Below, one piece after another: positions 31,811 through 44,630 of a stretch of DNA of 64,000 nucleotides. Numbering within the stretch: the first letter of the stretch is position 1; each line of letters opens with the position of its first letter. The DNA lies in contig JAIWNI010000043.1 in the NCBI GenBank assembly GCA_025331435.1, positions 1 to 64,000 of the forward strand, written 5' to 3'. This stretch comes from Choanephora cucurbitarum. Lineage: Eukaryota; Mucoromycota; Mucoromycetes; Mucorales; Choanephoraceae. Position numbers and translations under genes: made by a program. The notes beneath the pieces were generated by a model. That model searched no databases. It worked only from the letters and a program-made list of their open reading frames with translations, and was not told the DNA's origin.

Positions 31811-32967
31811 ATGCAACGTTTACCAGAGAATGTTATCACTCGAATTGCCTATTTCTCATCTATAAAAGACGCTCTTGCTCTTGGTTCTTGCTCAAGGCAT
31901 TGCTACTATTCTATCATAGACAATGAAGCATTCTGGAGAAGGTAAACAAAGAATTGTGTATCATAAAAGCATAACTCATGCTTCTTATATAGTAAATCAC
32001 TTAAAGATTTTGGCAATATCTTTCGATTATACCAGATTTTCATTACCTCTACTGGACTTGAATTGCCAAGTGACATTGCTGATAAATTTGCCAAAAGACC
32101 CACTGACTGGCATGCTTATTATGTTCAGAAGCACACATCATTTCAAAAAGTAGATCATGACACATTGCTGGATCAATGCGATAGAGAATACATGGAAGCA
32201 CAACGACATTTGACTACATTTCAGGATGATATCAACTATTCTGTCTTGACACAAGTTGCCTCTAAAATGTTTTGGATATTAGGTAGGATGCAGGAAAGAA
32301 AAAAAAATAGAGTGTGTATTTCTAACGGTTCTTATAATAGATACACTACCTGTCTATGCTGGTTGTTATTTCATTCTAAGTTACATTCTGTATTTCATGA
32401 AACGATTTGAAGATGCACTTGATATTCTGGATATGGGGCGCAATGCGGATCCTTCATTTACACAGTTCAATGGTAAGTTGCAAGTGAGGATTAGAGGAGA
32501 GTTTGACTGATAAAGTCAATTATAGAGCTTGAAAGAGAAATCATTGACAGCATGCAGAATGAAGAACGAAAGTTTACAGATGTTCCACTTCTTATCAATG
32601 AAAATCTTTCGCCTGAACTGATTGCTGTCTTACTCGAGATATTTCATCGGTTTGATAAGGATAAGGACAACTGTCTGAATTTTGAGGAACTGGATCGTTT
32701 CGTGTTCTCCACCAATGGTCAACATCCGCCTCATTCATTTCTGCAACAGTTTGGACAGCGATTTGGATCAAATGAACATGGATGGTTAACAAAAGAAGGA
32801 TTTTTGGTAAGAACAAAACAAATAAGGTAAACTTGATAGGCTGAACATGATTATTTCCATATCAGGCATTCTATTTGGAGCAAACACTAGATGATGTACA
32901 CGAAACAAGAAAGGACATTCGTGCTCATGGTTACGATTGTAGTAGACTGAAGAAGAAGACAACATAA
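31811..32967 (+). CDS. F-box protein with C-terminal EF-hand region
   Basis: Exons: 31811-31941, 31993-32282, 32341-32472, 32526-32806 and 32866-32967; 311 residues. The N-terminus is an F-box (MQRLPENVITRIAYFSSIKD, then ALALGSCSRHCYYSI), which would bind Skp1 in an SCF ubiquitin ligase. The middle contains DWHAYYVQKHTSF. Near residue 220 there is a canonical EF-hand loop in FDKDKDNCLNFEELDRF (Asp at 1, 3 and 5, Glu at 12), followed by a second, degenerate helix-loop-helix (GSNEHGWLTKEGFLAFYLEQ). The C-terminus is basic (SRLKKKTT). The combination suggests Ca2+-tuned substrate recognition. It ends 78 bp from the convergent neighbour. Confidence 0.75.
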
Positions 32968-33045
32968 TATATATATATCATTTATACTCGATACCATAAA
33001 AAACAGATTATTTCATTGTGAAGACACATATATTAAAAGATATTA

Positions 33046-34361
33046 TTATACGACTCTATGCTCTTTTTTACGTTTTTCAAGTACCGGGCTATAGGACAAT
33101 GGATCGGATGGTGGTACAAGAGGTAGATTGGTGGATTCGTCTGCTTGACGAAGTGCTTGGTCAAGTGAGCGAAAGACTTCATCATCAATATAATAAGCCT
33201 GAAATAGCCTTTCAAGCAAATGAACCTTTTCTTCCACCATGGACAACCTCAGATCGGCTATCTGATTATTTGATGAAGGGGAACTGTCAGGAGGAAACAA
33301 GAGAGAGTCTTGTCCAACACGACTACTTCTGGATCGAGGGGGTACGATGACAGGTAAAGACAATGTACTCTTACGCTTTGAGCTTGTATAGAAATTAGTA
33401 TGAAGTCCATTCATAAGAGAAAGACGGAAGTGACCAAAAGACCAACGATGCAAATAACCCCAAGGGGATTGAGGACGATAGCCAAACAGACAGGTCTGTA
33501 AACTAAACAACAGACCAAACAGACCACCCAGGATACCGATGGCATTGATCACCGCAAACGATTTTTGTTCATGAATGACCTTGGTTTGATCATGGCTGGG
33601 CAAGACATGCAGTGATCCAAAGGGTTGTCTTTGTAATACAGAGGATTCGTAACTAAAAGCATGCGTTTCAGACTGTATCATGGTCTGGATTTGATGGCGG
33701 GTAGTGAAAGAGGGTGCGATGCCGACATAGTTCCATGTTTTGTTCTCAAGGAATTCATGTCGAATAAGCTCATAACTCACTGTGCTCATGACTTGTGTGT
33801 TGAGATGATGGACAGGTTCTGTCTGTGCCTCTTGACGAGCGAGTCGGTTGCTCAATATCAGTTGAAGTTCGTGTTGTTGTGACCCTTGTTGAGTTAGGTT
33901 TTGAGTATAATAGTAATCAAATTTGAGAAAAGTGCCGTTTGCTTCTGAGGAAGATTGTCCTAACTGAAAATCAGAGGGAGGTTGAAAGGTAGTACAGGTG
34001 AGTTGAATGCCACCCTTGTTGGTTTCAGTAGGCAGCTGTTGTAGATAATTAGAACATGAGATGCCAATATCAGTAGAGCATCGAATGAATGGTGGATCTG
34101 CTTGGTTCCATTCTTCAAAACAAAATTTGATATCTATTAAAGGAATCGATGTTTTAGTTTTTTTTTTCATTTTGTTCATCATCTCAGTTTACCTGGTGCG
34201 TCTACTGCAGCTTGTTTGCTAGACACAAAAAAGACTTGGTCTATAGCTGGACTATCTATGATTTGCCTGACAAACACATAAATTAGATAGGCAAAGAACC
34301 CAAGAAAAATGGACTTGAGTAAAAGTCGAGTTGCTTCTGCCCATTTTGGCTCTCCTATTCT
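33046..34361 (-). CDS. Unknown two-TM membrane protein; start codon not found
   Basis: Exons (minus): open frame from 34361 to 34193, then intron 34134-34192, then 33046-34133. The first exon encodes KWAEATRLLLKSIFLGFFAY followed by LIYVFVRQI, a TM anchor. A large Cys-containing extracytosolic region follows (FCFEEW, RCSTDIGISC, LTCTTF), then VINAIGILGGLFGLLFSLQT as a second TM, and a Ser/Arg-rich cytosolic tail with a Leu-rich helix VHLLERLFQAYYIDDEVF. No ATG precedes the anchor in frame: TAA lies at 34362-34364. The start must be in an upstream exon (which would overlap the kelch gene's 3' end), or the copy has lost it. The family is unrecognised. Confidence 0.65.
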
Positions 34362-34424
34362 TTATGTTTTGAGAGAGAAAGACAATCAATGATCATGTTC
34401 TTTTTTTTTTCTTTTTGTTTTAGA

Positions 34425-36131
34425 CTACCTGGGTTTCCAAAATCGTCTCTTCACTCCTTCACATGCATGAATAATCTTGAGATTAAATTTGTAGAATCCA
34501 ATGATACAGACACCAAAGATGTAAGCCAACAAAAATCCAGATAAAACACTGCTCACAATGATCCATTTAATACTGCTTGGGCTATTTGTATCAATTTGTT
34601 TATCAAGGACCCTGTCCGAACTTATTGTTGTGTTTTGCTTATGTTCCCAGCTCTCAATTTCTGTGTCAAACACATGAAGGGAATGATAAGTTGTGTAGTA
34701 GTTCTCGCCTAAAGTACAAAACGTTAGGTAACTGAGCGAGATAGACTGGACTTCCCACTTTCTCTCCTAATTGACAAACCTAGACCATAAACAATTTTTG
34801 AGTTGTTTTCAATAAACAGGATGCCGTGTGACTGAGGATAGGGCTGGTAAGGAGATTGAGAAGGTATTCGCCATGTCCAACTGTTTGTATCTAAAATGGC
34901 TGACATTTGATTTCTGTCTTCTAAACTGCTTCCTATGTAGGATTGAAATGGAGACATCTTTTGGTTCTGACCTACAAAAAAAACAGTTATTACTATTCCT
35001 TTTGTCTCTATGTAGTTGAACAATACCTCCACATATAAATATATCGTTTTTATCGTCTAGGAAAAAAAAGAGAGATAAAAAATAAGAGGCAATTCTTATC
35101 ACTTTTCAAACTACATACTTGCTACAATAGCACTATGGAAAACTCTAGCGCTAGGTAAATCTCCTTTTGTTTGATTCGGTTGCATCCAAATGGAAGTATT
35201 GGTATTAAACACATCAATCGTTCCCATTTCAATCAAACCCAAGTCTATGTTCTTTCGCATCTCATAGTCGTGATCATTCAAAAGAAGATCAAGGCAACGA
35301 TAGCCCCCAATCACAACCAATCGTCCATCACTACATAGAAAGAAACAATGTTAGAAACACAACAGGTATTTCCTTTCTCTTTACTTTAAGAAGTTTTTTT
35401 TTTCTTTTTTACCTTAACATACTTGAAGTATGACCACATCGATTTGTTTGAGGAGCACGAAGTTTTGTCCATTCGCTCTTTTGAATGGAATACATCCAGA
35501 AATCTTTCTGAATCGAAACATCATTAACACCTCCTAACAAATAAACGTGCTGTTGACTAGGCAATGACAGGGTTAACGAAGTTTCTTGTCTGTATAGAGG
35601 AACTTTCGAGTTTGGCTTTGTTGCGACAGGTGATAGAGTTGCATTAGGCGTCAATTGCAACAGACTAAACGGCTGATTGAGGGATAAGCCGGCTGTTTTG
35701 TTGGTTAAGAAGATACTCTTGTTCTTGGTAGACCAATTTTTTATGAAAACAAGGATTCGATTGGATTCTTCAAGCGAAATAACAGGTGTATATGAGAAGC
35801 TAAGCTCTTTAGCTATCTTATTGGTAAAGTTTACATAATGAAATTGAGTGAAGGCTGAAGCACTGTATTGTATATCTTTTGCTTCAGCAGACCAAATTTT
35901 GCTTTCATTGCCATTATTCAACAATCGTCTGCTTCCACGCTTTCCAAATAAGTAGAGTGTATTGTTGAGTACTGCTGAAGAGACGCCGTAATGAAAATAA
36001 GTCAAAGAAGAGTCTTTGTTCATCTTTAGACACTTTGAAAAGAAAAGCAGAAAAGAAAAGAAACTTGATGCGAAAACAGCAACAAAAATAAGCACTGATA
36101 AACCAAGATATGCATAGTTGAAAGGTGACAC
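34425..36131 (-). CDS. Kelch-repeat protein with terminal transmembrane anchors
   Basis: Exons (minus): 35413-36131, 35119-35330, 35027-35056 (30 bp microexon), 34780-34971 and 34425-34708; 478 residues. The N-terminus has a strong hydrophobic segment (LGLSVLIFVAVFASSFFSFL). Kelch blades are visible: SAVLNNTLYLFGKRG, VYLLGGVNDVSIQKDFWMYS with WTKLRAPQTNRCGHTSSML, RLVVIGGYRC...IDVFNTNTSIW and DIFICGG. A second anchor (WIIVSSVLSGFLLAYIFGVC) precedes a short basic tail. Many N-x-S/T sites suggest a luminal or extracellular beta-propeller. It is the middle gene of three minus-strand membrane or secreted genes. Confidence 0.78.
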
Positions 36132-36359
36132 TCAAAAAAGACTTAAGCATAGCTTACAATCGCAACTTTAAGCTTGTTTTTAATATGTTTAATTCAATAT
36201 CGTGTAGAGGCGTTTTGTATGTGCATGAATTATGCATCTTAAGCTTATTACATATTTTAAACCTGAAACTGCATATGATTGTTTTAATTGTCATTTATTG
36301 CTTGATTTGTCTGACAAAATAACAGTATAAAGATAGGTATATAATTTTAAGTCTAATGA

Positions 36360-38070
36360 CTATAACTTGTACACTTTTCCTGTTTTTGCAATACTCTCTG
36401 CAATTCCAATTTTAAAATTTCTAAATTGGTACACTAAATAAAACGATCGAAAGAACGGACCACCCAAAAAGATACGTGAGCTATCTGAGCCACCTGCAAT
36501 AGCAGTATAACAACCTTTGGCTTTTGAGCGTTGCTCTAAGCGGTAGATGAATTGCTCTGGTGGGATTTCTGCATGAACGCCATCATCAAAACGAAAAACA
36601 AGATTTGGTGCAGTGAGATAGGCAGAACAAGAAATTGTATAGATATTGAGGTTTTCATCATAAACAGCACCTAATGCAGTATTCATCTTCTCCGCAATGT
36701 CTTCTGGTACAGTTAACATAGGGCTGCTTGAATAGATTTTGCCGTAGGCATTCGAATCTAAGTCGAAAGAAAAAGAAGTATTGCCAGCTGTTCTATTGCT
36801 ATACTGGAAGTCTATGCCTAGAATAGGAACATTCCAGAATGGTGATCGTAAGCCGCGCATAGGAGTTAACGATAAGTCATAAATAGGGTCGAAATAAAGA
36901 GATTTATCTACGCCTATAATTTATGATACAGCAACATAAATCTTGGTCTAGATGATATGGTCTGTTTTTATAGCTTACCTACGATCCAAGCAAATGATTC
37001 AAAAAGTTCACTTCGTACAAGAGCTCGCTTTCGAAAATTTTCTGAGCCTGATGATATATAGCCAGTTGAAAATCGGTCATCACCAACTATAATATGTAAG
37101 ACAAATAAGTGGTCAAGAGAAAATATATATAGACCATTGTCCCTTTGAAAGAACAACAATAGTACCTGCACGTTTGTTCTTGAAAATATTTGATATCAAA
37201 GGAAGAGCATTTCTGTCTATACTCAGCCCTGTTTTGACCCAGTCGATACTTCCAAAGCCTCCCATTCCAATCCTTGCGTCTTTTTTTTTGTTGAAACATA
37301 CAGAATTCATTTAGTCGAATAGCTTTCAAAATCATTAAATTTATGTTTTACATTACTTGCAGGAGGTAAATAACCTTTGGGATAATCTATTTCAAATGCT
37401 TCACCTATTAAATGAGGTGGAAGTGAGAAACCACCAAATGTCAAGACATCCTACCAAAGTGTTAACGGATGAATTCTTTCATGTAAGATCTCCCTTTTTC
37501 TTACTAATTCAGGCTTAATTCGAACGTGGGTTCCATCAATATATGACAGATCAACAAAAAAAGGAAATTTTAGATTCGTGTATGATTCTCTTGAATGGAA
37601 CTTTCGATCGTCAAAAGAATTTAGACAGGCTCTTGACCGGCATTGATCTGAAGCAACCCAACTGATGGGCGAAGCTGTATCAAAGACGCCTGTAAATTCT
37701 TGAGAGGGAGTACCTATTTTCAAAATGATTTTTGTTTTTTGAAAAGAAATGTTATTCAATTGATTCGAGTAACAAGACAACAAGATATTATATGATTTCT
37801 AGCTTGCCTAACTTGAATGAAATTGTGGGCTATAATACTTTTAGTCTTCCCATAGATGCTTTTTTTTTTTGGTTTTTTGGTCTAAGAAAACCATGTACTT
37901 ACAACACCCTGAATGTATGTCAAAGGCAATTTTAGTGGTTTTTTCCCAAAATCAGGAAACTTCATAATTTCATCTTCGATAGTCAAAACCTTTGGCAGAG
38001 AAATAGCTTGAATTTCAATTGAACATAAGTCAAAGAGAATAATAAAAAGCGGAAGCAAGACCTTTTTCAT
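36360..38070 (-). CDS. Pepsin-fold (A1) protein with degenerate catalytic sites
   Basis: Exons (minus): 37903-38070, 37505-37798, 37357-37450, 37166-37279, 36979-37086 and 36360-36913; 443 residues. A signal peptide (KKVLLPLFIILFDLCSIEIQ) is followed by a short pro-like region and the fold landmarks IGTPSQEF, FGGFSLPPHLIGEAF, RIGMGGFGSIDW and FLGGPFFRSFYLVYQF (the usual LGDxFLRxxYxVxD). The first catalytic motif reads FDTASPISWV (DTG changed to DTA). At the second, where I(V)DTG(T/S) is expected, the sequence is IYSSSPMLTVPEDIA, so the Asp is replaced. It is therefore probably a secreted or vacuolar non-proteolytic member. The exon joins are frame-consistent, and the substitutions lie inside exons, not at junctions. 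Confidence 0.78.
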
Positions 38071-40054
38071 CGTTTACTAGATTAAAAAATGTCAAAAGCA
38101 AAGAAAAATAAGAAGACGCAAACAGATAATGACAGAGTTTATTTCTGTTGATCTTAAGGGGAGGTCTTAATGGCAGAGTAAGGAGAGTTTGTTCTATTTA
38201 TTTATTTTTCAGATATGTATGAAAGGTTATTTGGGTATTCTTATTTTTTTGGAGCAAGCGGCCTATTGCTTCTTCCTTATAAAAAGAAATTTCAAATAAG
38301 CAGAAAGAATTGTTTTAGTTTTGTTTGATAGCTTGCTTTTATGTAAGAATTCATGATAAAAAAGATGACCGTCTTGTTATTTTTATATCAAAGTAGATCC
38401 TTATATGGGTACTTGTATTAAACTTTAATTAAGCACTCAAAATCGGCAAGGACTCAAGACTAGGTACTGGACATAAAATGCAGCAACATCAAACATGTTG
38501 ACTAGTGCACTGGCTTGTTCCTTGGCTACTCAAATTATCAATTGCTTGTCGAAAATATTTTGTTAATAGTGTTGATTTTGCGAGTTGGATACAGGTACGA
38601 GTAACTTGAGGTCTTTAAAACTTGCCACTACACAATACATATGGAAATCTACAAAACCAACTGAGCATACTTTGCGCTATGGTGGTCTGTATGGCTGTAC
38701 TAAAACCTGGAGGAGTATACCTTTTTAAGATGCCCTATTTCAAAGCATCGGTGCTAGAGCAGGAGCAATAAGAGCTCCTGATTGAGCGCGCAGTTTAGTT
38801 TTGCCATGAAAAAGAAACTTTCAAGTTGATTTGTGCCTCAAATCAATTTAGACTGACTGTAAAAGCATGCGTATGAATAGAATAGACTTTTACAAATTTA
38901 TCTATCTATGAAATTTAGTTTTAAGTCTGAAATACAGAGAAAAATGCTTCTTGCATCATCCAGGTCAACATGATATACAGTGGATATTTGATTATACGAA
39001 CAGTTTGTGTTGCGCCTGAACCTCTCTTTTGACAAGGAGAATCAACTCGAATAAGTGTGTTGCAGTGCCTACTTGACTTCTTTTATTTTAACTGAAATCT
39101 GCTAGGACCTAACCGTAAATAAATCGAAGAATTTTGAGACGAACAACTGAACAAGAGGGCCGTAAGAAGCTCAATTGAAAGGACAAACCTGCTATGAAAT
39201 TATACTCATGCATCAAATATCGAAGGGGGTTTTGGAACTTGAAGATACATTATTTGCATTTACATACTGAAATAGTTGATTTTGTCAGAAGATAAGTTAT
39301 GCTGCGAGAAAAAGCAAGCTTGGACCCAAGAGAAACCTCGCTTGTGAATGACACTCGACTAAAAGCTACTATAAGCTGTCAGTTTTTAAAGATTTAAGTT
39401 ACGCTTCATCATTGGAGTTCAGCCAAAAAAAAAAGATGGCTTCAGTGTAAAATCTCACTTACTTTCTATCTATTTTTCTTAACTTCATTCATACAAAATG
39501 CAACAGTATTGCTTGCAGAGCACTTTTGAGGGATGCTTAGGCTTAATAGGCTGTTTGAGAGTGATGAAACACAAACGCAAGCTTAATAGTAGCCGTTTTG
39601 TATCAATGTGTCATTACCCATGAGGATTATGGCTTTTACAATGAGCACGACTTTTAACTGAACAGTATCTTAGTGCTTGAGGTAGATTTCAATTAGATTG
39701 TTAGGCATTTAAGTTAAGTACGGTTCTTAGACCAAACACATCATTGTAACGACACTGAATTGTATAGAGAGAAAGACGTTGCTAATCTTAATTGATAGTG
39801 TCGCAAACTTTCTCCCAACATTTTTCATTTGATTTGAGCTGTGGTTGTTGAAGACTTTGGTGTAGTGCTAGGATTTTCTTGCATTTAGACCATACACATA
39901 CCAAGTAGCCACAGCCCTTAAAGATCAGGAAACAATAATTGGTTGTGACTTGCCATTCAAGCACTTTGCAAAATTAAGCCCTAATGCTGTCTATCAAAAA
40001 ATTTTGTTGTGCAAAAATCAAAAAAAAAATTACTTTTTGAACTGTATTAACTCC
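38071..40054. other. Intergenic region, nothing recognised
   Basis: About 2 kb between the divergent pepsin-like gene (minus) and the Noc3 gene (plus). No open frame over 60 codons except a short one near 39950 that runs into Noc3 from upstream of its ATG. No tRNA, transposon or repeat was noticed. It must contain both promoters. Confidence 0.5.
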
Positions 40055-42664
40055 ATGCCACCAAAGAAGTCTTCGCAAAAGATCTCAAACAAAACTGCTG
40101 CAAAGACAGCCAACAAAGCAGCCAACAAGTCAGCTCACAAAAAGCAAAACAAAAAGAGCAATGGCACTTCAGCAGACACTAATATGATCAGCACAAAGAA
40201 GAAGGAGCAAAAGGTAAGAGATCTAATTTACGATCTAACCTTGTTCCATGTTGACACCTTCATTAGATACCCCAATATGTTAGCGTACCTGAAAACGATG
40301 AAGATGTTGATGTTTCAGACGAAGATCTTGAATTCTTTGCTGACAATAAAGGATTTACTTCCTTCTTGACAAATTTGGATAGCAAAGAAATCACAAAGTG
40401 AGTTTTCTTTGACCTTGCATCTTTTTTATCCATACTGACTTTCTTTGAATAGGAACCCTGTAAAGCAAAAGAAAGACAAAGTAAAGAAGCAGCCTAAGCA
40501 GAAAGAGCCTGAGGGTTTAGATAGTTCAGACGAAGACGATATGAATTCTGATGATGATTTGGATAACTTTGAGGAAATGGATTCAGATGAAGAAATGGCC
40601 TTATTGAATCAACAATTTGAAGAGGAAGAAGAGTTCGAAAGTGAAGAAGAGGAACAAACACCTAAAAAGAAGACACAGAAGACTATTAGAAAGGAAGGCA
40701 ATGCATCTGATGAAGAGATGGATTATGAAACAAAACCTCGAAAAGTAGCCAGCGAATGGACCCGTAAAGATTATCATACAAAACTACCTATCAAGTTGCC
40801 TAGTGGTAAAATCAGCCAACGTGATAACGAACCAGAGACAGAGTCTGAAGACGAAGTGATGGAAGAAGCACCTGTGGAGGAGGAAGTGGAACCTGTAAAA
40901 GAAGAGGAGGAAGAAGAAACAGAAGAAGTCAAATTGAGTAAAAAGCAGTATTTACTTCAAAAGAAAGAGCAGTTGGCTACTGTTGCCAATGAGATTCAGG
41001 GTGATCCCGAAGAAAACATTGATCAGCTCAAAAAGCTTAGATCCATTGCTCATGACGAAAACGTTATTGTCAAGAAACTTGGTCTACTTACTCAACTGGC
41101 TGTTTACAAGGACATTATCCCAGGTTATCGTATACGTGCACTAACAGCTTCTGAAGAAGAAGTACAAGTTTCCAAGGAAGTCAAAAAGACAAGAGAATAC
41201 GAAAAAGCTCTTTTGACCAACTATGAAGCCTACTTGAAGGATCTGAACTACCTTGTGTCCAGTAAGTAGGACCTCTTAAGGTGAACAATATCAATATTCA
41301 CCCTTGAGTTTATTAGGGAAAAAGTCAGAAGAAGATGAATCTTTAGCACTTGTTGCCACTCGTTGTTTGTGCGATCTCTTGGTCTCCAAAACCCATTTCA
41401 ACTTCCGTTTGGAAATCATGGTGACAATCGTCACTCGTATGAGTATCATGAAATGGAACGAAGCTGCTCAACTTTGCAGCGAAGCATTAGTGAATGTATT
41501 TGAGAATGATGAATCAGGCAAATCTTCTTTGGATGCTGTCAAGATGGTCATTCGTATGGTCAAGTCCAAGGGCTATGCTGTCAATGAGAAAGTCATCAAC
41601 ATTTTCTTGCATCTTCGCCTAAAGGACGAAATGGCCTATGGCTCAAACAAAGACGAAGATGCACAACAAGTTGGCAAGAAGAGAAAGAACAACAGTAAAC
41701 CATTCTTAACAAAGAAGGCAAAGAAAGCGCTAAAGGAAACCAAGGAAATTGAGAAGGAGTTCCAAGAAGCAGAAGCTATTGTTAGCAAAGAGGAGAAAGA
41801 GAAAAACCACACAGAAACACTCAAGTTAATATTTGCCTTTTACTTTAGAGTGTTGAAGAAGCAAACTTCTTCTCCACTTTTGCCTGCTGTCTTGGAAGGA
41901 CTTTCCCGCTTCGCTCACTTGATTAACGTCGACTTCTTCGATGACCTCTTGAACGCCCTTCGTGATGTCATGCATGCCTTTGAAGACTCAAATGATATCT
42001 CTCGTACAAGTTCAGGAACTCGTAAGAGATTGTTGTGTATTATCACAGCCTTTGAGTTATTGTCTGGTCAAGGTGAAGCCTTCAACTATGATCTTAAGGA
42101 CTTTTACACAGAAATCTACAAGATCTTGTTTAAGGCTAGTTTCCACACAAGAATAGAAGAAAAGCCAGAGTCACAGCAGCAAACAGAAAGCGATATGGTG
42201 ATGAGAACACTTGAGTTAATGTTTCTAAAGAAGCGACAAATTCCTATTAATCGCCTAGCTGCGTTCATCAAGAGATTTGCATTGGTTGCACTTAATATGC
42301 CCAACAAAACCGTGTTACACTGTTTGGGACTGATTCAACGACTTGTTCAGGTTAGTTTTCATTAGGTAATTATGTATAGGCGTGGGTAATTGATAGAACA
42401 TTATTACAAAAATAGAAAGACCATCGTTTAGACGCTCTTTTGCAATCAGAAGATAGAGCATCCAGTGGTGTGTATCAACCTTTATTAGAAGATCCTGAAC
42501 TTTGTAATCCATTTGGTACAAGTCTTTATGAACTCTTCCTCTATCAGGTAAATACAATCCATCTCAATAAGATTTATGTGTATTGACTTTTGTTACATTA
42601 GAATCATTATGACCCCAATGTTCGGGCTATTGCAAAAAGCTTACAAACCACAACACAACTGTAA
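40055..42664 (+). CDS. NOC3: Noc3 homolog, nucleolar complex protein (60S biogenesis / replication)
   Basis: Exons: 40055-40213, 40267-40397, 40453-41261, 41317-42350, 42416-42547 and 42602-42664; 775 residues. The N-terminus is Lys-rich (PPKKSSQKISNKTAAK), followed by long acidic stretches (residues about 120-270). The conserved region starts at KTREYEKALLTNYEAYLKDL, with LALVATRCLCDLLVSKTHFN and IVTRMSIMKWNEAAQLCSEA, matching the NOC3 N-terminal domain. The C-terminal CBF/Mak21-like part follows (FAFYFRVLKKQTSSPLLPAV; LNMPNKTVLHCLGLIQRLVQ; LFLYQNHYDPNVRAIAKSLQ). Noc3 works with Noc2 in late pre-60S assembly in the nucleolus. It ends with no extra C-terminal extension. Confidence 0.88.
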
Positions 42665-44630
42665 TACTAGAAAGGAATAGAATAAAAAAAAATGTAGAGT
42701 TTAAAGAGAAGCGATTGTTAGTTGCGATCACTTGATTGTGCATTAGTTATATTTCAGTCAGGGAAAACTCGTTTTTATTGACATTTTAGATTAGTCTTGA
42801 AGTCTAGTGTAGTTTGCATATTTTGAATATTGCTAAAAAGAGTAATACAACAGCTCACGTTTTAATGCTTAGTGTTGCACCACGAATTACATGAGGTGAT
42901 AGTAATTCAATGAAAAAAAGAGAGAAAACATGATGTGTTTATTCTGAATGAACAACGACTAAGGAAACAGTCTAATAGAGACAATCATGAGGCATTCATC
43001 ATCACTAGATAACCATGCATCAGACAAATCTTCCTCTTTATGAATTTTGATAGGTATCCTGTTGCTTGTTTTTTTATCAGAAGCTATAAAAACAGTTGAA
43101 GTTATCGTTGTATATGAAAGGCTACATGTGTACAATTTGGTACAATTGAGCGTTACTCAATTTCATGACCAAATTTAAAGAACATCGGTTTGACCAAATG
43201 TAACTCGGTCATACACACACAAATTGGCTTACAGAGGAAAGCCCCACTTATTGACTGAACCAGTTTATCTGCTCATTTGTCTCATGTTCTACTGAGTAGA
43301 TTTGTTTGTTTTCCAAAGAAAAGAAGACTGATATGAAGCGCTACTCCTTTTTTTCTTCTTCCCTGTCTTTCTTATGACTTTCTTCTTTGCCCTATGACCA
43401 TGAAATCAAGAAAGGGAGATATTTAACCACTAATCAAAGCTGCTCTTGAAGTTCAAGCTCAATATTGCATCAAGCGGGAAAATTGATCTGTTGCACAATT
43501 TTTTATCAACATGATTGCTTTTATCAATCTGTTAGTGTTCCTGATCTTCAGGTAGAATAATTTAAAGTATTATGATCTAGTTGATATACAAGTAGGCGAG
43601 AGAAGGGAGAGCCTCTATTCAGCACTCATAAAAATGATGTTGTATTACTTGATATTGATTACAAGACAGATCAAGTTGTTCTCACTTGATCAGAGTGAAC
43701 TCGACCTAATACAATATGCTCAGACCTTTGATTTGCGAAAATACAAACAAGATAATGATATCAGTCTCGCATTGAGTGCGTTTAAAGCCATGTATGAGAA
43801 AGAGCAAAATTCTAAAGAGTCAAGATTACAGGCTTAGAGCGTTTACCATTAGAAAACATATGCTGAATACAAACAATATTAGCAGTAGCAGTTGATAGTC
43901 GAATGAAATACTGAAATTGGCTTTCCCTCCCTCTTTTTTTTGTTCCCAATCAGCTGAACTTTTAAAATAATGAAACCTATCTTCCGGAACAATGGAAGAT
44001 TAGGACTTTTTTTAAGTTTTGCTCATTGTATAGCCTATGTATGTGTGTCGGCTTCAGTCTGTCTTAATGGTCTATTTGACAAGAAAATTAATTGCAAGAA
44101 GTTGTACAATAATATTTTATGCTAACAGTCTCCTTGTTAGTTGCTCGAGAAAAGAGAATGAAGAACTCTGTTTGTATCCAATAACCAACGACTTATCTGC
44201 TTACCTTTCTCTCCGTTCTTTTGCTTATTATACTATAATGTTACGTGCCACAATCAAGTTCCACGCACGTACACAAGCACAGACACACAGGGTTCTAATC
44301 ATGAATTTGATCGGATCCCACTTTTATTCTATATTTTACCGTTTCTCACATAAAAAAGAATTCATTTACAAAGAGTGATGGTATTACTCAGAAAAATTCC
44401 CTGTTTACCTTTTTGGTAAAAAAGAAAAGAAAAAGGTTTTCTTTAAAGACAATGTATAAAGAAAGATAAGCAGGTCACAATGCAATATTTATTTAAGGGT
44501 TTTTCTTAATTGAGTAATTTTTAAATGGAGCAAGATCTAATGAAGTGTAAATGACATGACTAAAAGAAATGAAATGAAAGAGAAGGGGGGAATAAGCAGA
44601 AGTATATCCCGTCACTTCATTGAAGCAAGG
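42665..44630. other. Gene-poor interval
   Basis: About 2 kb. A possible small gene near 43511-43837 begins ATG ATT GCT...CTGATCTTCAG followed by a GTAGAATAA...AAGTAG intron-like segment, but joining it leaves the frame of the downstream 67-codon ORF (43634-43837, SLDQSELDLIQYAQTFDLRK) unresolved. Another ORF at 44037-44378 shows no family resemblance. I do not support a gene here. Confidence 0.35.

Noticed and set aside
44037..44378. 113-codon plus-strand ORF
   Set aside because: No recognisable motif, no upstream promoter-like context, not joined to other exons.
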